NCBI GenBank assembly: GCA_016192995.1
Contig: JACPTB010000013.1
Coordinates: 42,700 to 106,699 of the forward strand
Length of the DNA: 64,000 bases
Origin: Candidatus Woesearchaeota archaeon
GTDB lineage: Archaea; Nanobdellota; Nanobdellia; Woesearchaeales; DSVV01
Reading direction: 5' to 3'
The notes under the pieces are model-generated. The model was not told the DNA's origin. It saw only the letters and a program-made list of their open reading frames with translations, and did not search any database. This document shows positions 61,318 to 64,000 of this stretch, in pieces. Made by a program: the position numbers and the translations under genes. Each line of letters begins with the position of its first letter. Positions within the stretch are counted from its first letter, which is position 1.

Positions 61318-61958
61318 TTAAGGTAGTGTTTTTTGATTTTAATAATACTCTCATGAATACAACAACACCTCAAGTAATTACTGAGTATTTAGGGAAAGGA
61401 AAAGAACGAGAGAAATATGAAGAACAGTATAAAGCTGGAATATTATCAAAAAATGCGCTTAGTGAACAATCATTAGCTTTGTATAAAGGATTCTCATTAT
61501 CTGGTTTGAAAGAAATTATTCGACAAGGTAAATTCATATGGAATAAACACGTCAAAGAATGTCTCGCAGGATTACGTAAACGAAAGATAAAAGCTGTTAT
61601 CATTACTAACGAGGATGTCACTATCATGAAAGAAATCTGCATGGACATGGGTTTTGATGATATTAAAGGCTCTGTTCTTGAAATGAAAGATAATAAATAT
61701 ACAGGACAATTTGTAAAATTTTCAGATTCTAAAGATCGAGTTGTCAAAGAAACTATTAAGGAGTTAGGATTAACTAAACATGAGGCATTGGCTGTTGGTG
61801 ATTCACCTTCAGATGCTGTTATGTTTAAAGAAGTTGGTGTTGGTGTTTTATATAATCCTGATGTCCATGCAAAAGGCAAAGGCGATCATGAAATACAAGA
61901 TTTTAAAGAATTAATTACCTTGGTTGATACTTATAATAAAAAAGGTTGCCGTATATGA
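61314..61958 (+). CDS. HAD-superfamily hydrolase
   Basis: The 214-residue protein has motif I VVFFDFNNTLM, motif II VIITNED, a lysine near 145 and motif IV VGDSPSDAVM. Motif I normally reads DxDxT, and the second Asp is Asn here, so phosphatase activity may be altered. It is inserted between nop5 and fibrillarin with ATGA overlaps on both sides, so it is made together with the RNA methylation machinery. Confidence 0.85.
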   Translation: MIKVVFFDFNNTLMNTTTPQVITEYLGKGKEREKYEEQYKAGILSKNALSEQSLALYKGFSLSGLKEIIRQGKFIWNKHVKECLAGLRKRKIKAVIITNEDVTIMKEICMDMGFDDIKGSVLEMKDNKYTGQFVKFSDSKDRVVKETIKELGLTKHEALAVGDSPSDAVMFKEVGVGVLYNPDVHAKGKGDHEIQDFKELITLVDTYNKKGCRI

Positions 61959-62620
61959 AAGAAACATCTTCTCCTGGAGTTTTTATTGAACAGCGAGGTA
62001 ATCGCACCTTGTTTTACACTAAGAACCTTGTTCCTGGGAAAAAAGTGTATGATGAGAGGCTTGTTCGCGAACAAGGTGTTGAATACAGGGAGTGGAATAT
62101 TAGAAAAAGCAAGCTCGCTGCTGCACTCGCCAAAGGATTGAAACATCTTCCTCTTAAAACAGGAGATACTGTTCTTTATCTAGGTTGTGCATCAGGAACA
62201 ACTGCCAGCCATGTTAGTGATATTGTTAATAAAGAAGGCATTGTTTTTGGTGTTGATTTTGCGCCTCGGGTGTTGCGTGATTTTGTGTTTTTAAGTGAAA
62301 TAAGAGATAACTTAATTCCTATATATGGAGATGCGCATCATCCTGAACAATATACGTGGAGGATTTATCCCAGCAATGTGTTAATTCAAGACGTTGCACA
62401 AAAAGATCAAGTGAATATTTTTTTAAAAAATCTTGTCTGTTTAAATAAAGGAGGATATGCTATATTGGTGATAAAAGCACGAAGTATTGATGTTGCTGCT
62501 TCACCCAAAAAAATATTTCAGGATGTTAAGCGAGAGCTTGAAAAACATATTGTTATTGAAGAATTTCTAACCCTTGATCCTTATGAAATAGACCATTGTT
62601 TGTTTGTTTGCAGGAAATAG
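61955..62620 (+). CDS. flpA: Fibrillarin-like rRNA/tRNA 2'-O-methyltransferase
   Basis: The 221-residue methyltransferase has YREWNIRKSKLAAALAKGL, TVLYLGCASGTTASHVSDIV (motif I), GVDFAPRVLRDF, IQDVAQKDQ and ILVIKARSIDV. It is the catalytic subunit of C/D box sRNPs with Nop5 and L7Ae. The start at 61955 is in an ATGA overlap with the HAD gene. Confidence 0.95.
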   Translation: MKETSSPGVFIEQRGNRTLFYTKNLVPGKKVYDERLVREQGVEYREWNIRKSKLAAALAKGLKHLPLKTGDTVLYLGCASGTTASHVSDIVNKEGIVFGVDFAPRVLRDFVFLSEIRDNLIPIYGDAHHPEQYTWRIYPSNVLIQDVAQKDQVNIFLKNLVCLNKGGYAILVIKARSIDVAASPKKIFQDVKRELEKHIVIEEFLTLDPYEIDHCLFVCRK

Positions 62621-62675
62621 GCTTGATCAAAAATAGCATGTTTATATATCTGTTTTTTATCTTTTATTTCCATAA

Positions 62676-63854
62676 TTATATACATTTCTCACTGCACCCT
62701 CCATCAACATTACTCTTATCGCAAGTATTATCTTGTATTGTTAAACCTTTTACTATGTCTCCAAACCCAGCAATATCATACGCTTCTCCATGGCAAAAAG
62801 TGTTTCCCATGATGGTATTTTCAGGTGGCTTTGAAAACTTCTTATCACCGCTTGATTCTAAATAACCAATTGAAATACCTGTTCTGCTCTTCGTCATAAG
62901 CATGTTGTTTTTGATTTCGTTATCTGCAGAAGCTTTGCTGATAGAAAGTGCATCGCCGAAATAGCCTTCAAATTTATTATTCTCCACAATTGTTTCTCTT
63001 GCAGCTGATAAAATTATTCCTCGATATGATGATCTTACTGAATCAGGTTTTATTTCAGGAACTTTGATCACATTATTGGTGATCTTTGTATTAAGGACAA
63101 GAAAAGTATCTAACAGATCGATATATCGTTCTTCATATTTTGTTCTTTGAATCTGATTGTTATTGAAGGTTATTCTTTGGCTTTCAATTAAATATACTTT
63201 GCCATCAACAATCATGTTGTTTTCAACAACAGTATTTCGTGTATTATACAGCTGAAGAAATTGTACTTTGTTTCCTATTACTTTACCAAGATTAACGCTT
63301 TCAAGGATGATATTTCCTTCAGGAATAATGCAATTTTTAATTTCAGGGTTGTTAACAGGTTTCTGAAAATTAGCGGTACTAGATTCGTCTTTGACATGGA
63401 TACCATAATCATAATATTTGTCTATATCTTCGAGAACTGGCAAGAGTACAGCGTTATTGCAATTGAGTTTAGTATTTTGTGCATTGATTTTTAATAAGCC
63501 TATCTTATACTCTTTAGGGCAAAGTGTCACATCGCCTGAAATATAATAGGTTGGAATTCGTATTTTCTTCATTTCTGGATCCATTTGATCATCACTTGAT
63601 GAAATGGATTGAGATTCGAACTTAACAAGTCCTTTCCACGTGCTTTGTTTAGTTAAATCAACACACTTATCATTTTCTGTAACAATAAACCCTGTTGGTG
63701 TTAGAAATTCGATATATGATGTCGCAAAAAGAAACGTTAATGAAATTCCTAAAATTATTGCCAAAGCTGTTGCTTGGTGATGAAAACGCTGTTTGCTCTT
63801 TTTTAAGTTCACGTAGGATTTATAGAAGTATTTGTTTAAAAAGTTATTTATCAA
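62676..63854 (-). CDS. Membrane-anchored right-handed beta-helix protein
   Basis: The 392-residue protein has a cytoplasmic start, one membrane segment (about 30-52), then repeated N-[NK]-x-[IF] turns (VVENNMIVDG, ITFNNNQI, IVENNKFEG, DNEIKNNMLM, NTIMGNTF) that mark a parallel beta-helix. Ten cysteines may form disulfides outside. It resembles pectate-lyase-like or NosD-type surface proteins. A TTG start overlaps the stop of the preceding minus-strand frame (TTTTGATAA). Confidence 0.75.
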   Translation of the reverse strand: MINNFLNKYFYKSYVNLKKSKQRFHHQATALAIILGISLTFLFATSYIEFLTPTGFIVTENDKCVDLTKQSTWKGLVKFESQSISSSDDQMDPEMKKIRIPTYYISGDVTLCPKEYKIGLLKINAQNTKLNCNNAVLLPVLEDIDKYYDYGIHVKDESSTANFQKPVNNPEIKNCIIPEGNIILESVNLGKVIGNKVQFLQLYNTRNTVVENNMIVDGKVYLIESQRITFNNNQIQRTKYEERYIDLLDTFLVLNTKITNNVIKVPEIKPDSVRSSYRGIILSAARETIVENNKFEGYFGDALSISKASADNEIKNNMLMTKSRTGISIGYLESSGDKKFSKPPENTIMGNTFCHGEAYDIAGFGDIVKGLTIQDNTCDKSNVDGGCSEKCI

Positions 63855-64000
63855 AAGGCTGCGTAGAAATCCTCCAATGCGCTTAGCATCCTCAGGTCAA
63901 AATTCAATCGTTTTTCTTCATCGAGAGCGTTACGAGGGGTTTCTCCCGAGTTTGGTTAGAAATATAAGTAGCCTAGTTTCAAAGGAGTTTGGTGAACCAC
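63851..64000 (-). pseudogene. 3' end of an unknown gene, probably frameshifted
   Basis: On the minus strand one frame ends NALDEEKRLNFDLRMLSALEDFYAAF before a TGA at 63851-63853. Further upstream that frame has a TAA, but another frame is open (FETRLLIFLTKLG) right up to the same point. A one-base shift near 63945 would join them. No family recognised. Confidence 0.3.

Noticed and set aside
63901..64000. Start of an rRNA gene at the right edge
   Set aside because: The sequence shows no rRNA signature and reads better as the 3' end of a protein gene on the minus strand.

Overview
This is an AT-rich archaeal chromosome segment, most likely from a DPANN lineage related to Woesearchaeota or Pacearchaeota. 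Archaeal markers are RadB, Hef, Nop5 plus fibrillarin, archaeal-type UMP kinase, SecD/SecF, uS2, and many leaderless genes with a TATA box about 25 bases before the start codon. The DPANN call is inference. It rests on the low GC, the primase with PriS and PriL iron-sulfur parts in one chain, and bacterial-type coenzyme A enzymes. There are no rRNA or tRNA genes and no CRISPR array that I can see.

Layout. 0-11.3 kb: an almost complete UMP biosynthesis cluster (carA, a short Nudix gene, carB, an unknown gene on the other strand, pyrB, pyrI, pyrC, pyrE, and an OPRT-OMP decarboxylase fusion). UMP kinase lies apart at 58.6 kb. 11.3-18.4 kb: a secreted subtilisin-like lipoprotein, bacterial-type coaE and coaD, an ACT protein, uS2 and radB. 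18.6-26.5 kb: a membrane glycosylation cluster (two STT3-like proteins, a processive GT2, a thioredoxin-like membrane protein and two GT39-like proteins). 26.5-33 kb: small proteins, an amino-acid permease fused to a methyltransferase, cysS and an E1-like enzyme. 33-43.3 kb: an accessory island with toxin-antitoxin modules or their debris, a Zot-like ATPase, a stand-alone XPF nuclease with an RQC-like partner, TrmB, HEPN-MNT, a methyltransferase with a PEP-swivel protein, and a nucleotidyltransferase pair. 43.3-64 kb: housekeeping genes (primase, thrC, htpX, hef, M50 protease, TraB, secF-secD, DMT pair, pyrH, cutA, nop5-HAD-fibrillarin) and a beta-helix surface protein.

The most unusual content is a family of about 150-225 bp dispersed elements. 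Eleven more or less intact copies plus one remnant and one separate folded element lie across the window. Each intact copy has terminal inverted repeats that form an outer stem. Most have a second inner stem and, in nine copies, a central hairpin whose stem sequence changes with compensating bases while its loop (CGGAGTKCCAGAGAG) stays constant. Nine copies are flanked by 8-11 bp direct repeats, exact or with one or two mismatches, which is the signature of transposition. Several sit exactly at stop codons or between divergent promoters. No transposase is present here. The combination of transposon-like ends with a core that looks conserved as folded RNA or DNA is the best candidate for an undescribed system.

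A second genome-level oddity is a set of long perfect inverted repeats with tiny loops, several inside coding sequence (carA, the subtilase twice, an STT3-like gene) and two at intergenic or gene-end positions.
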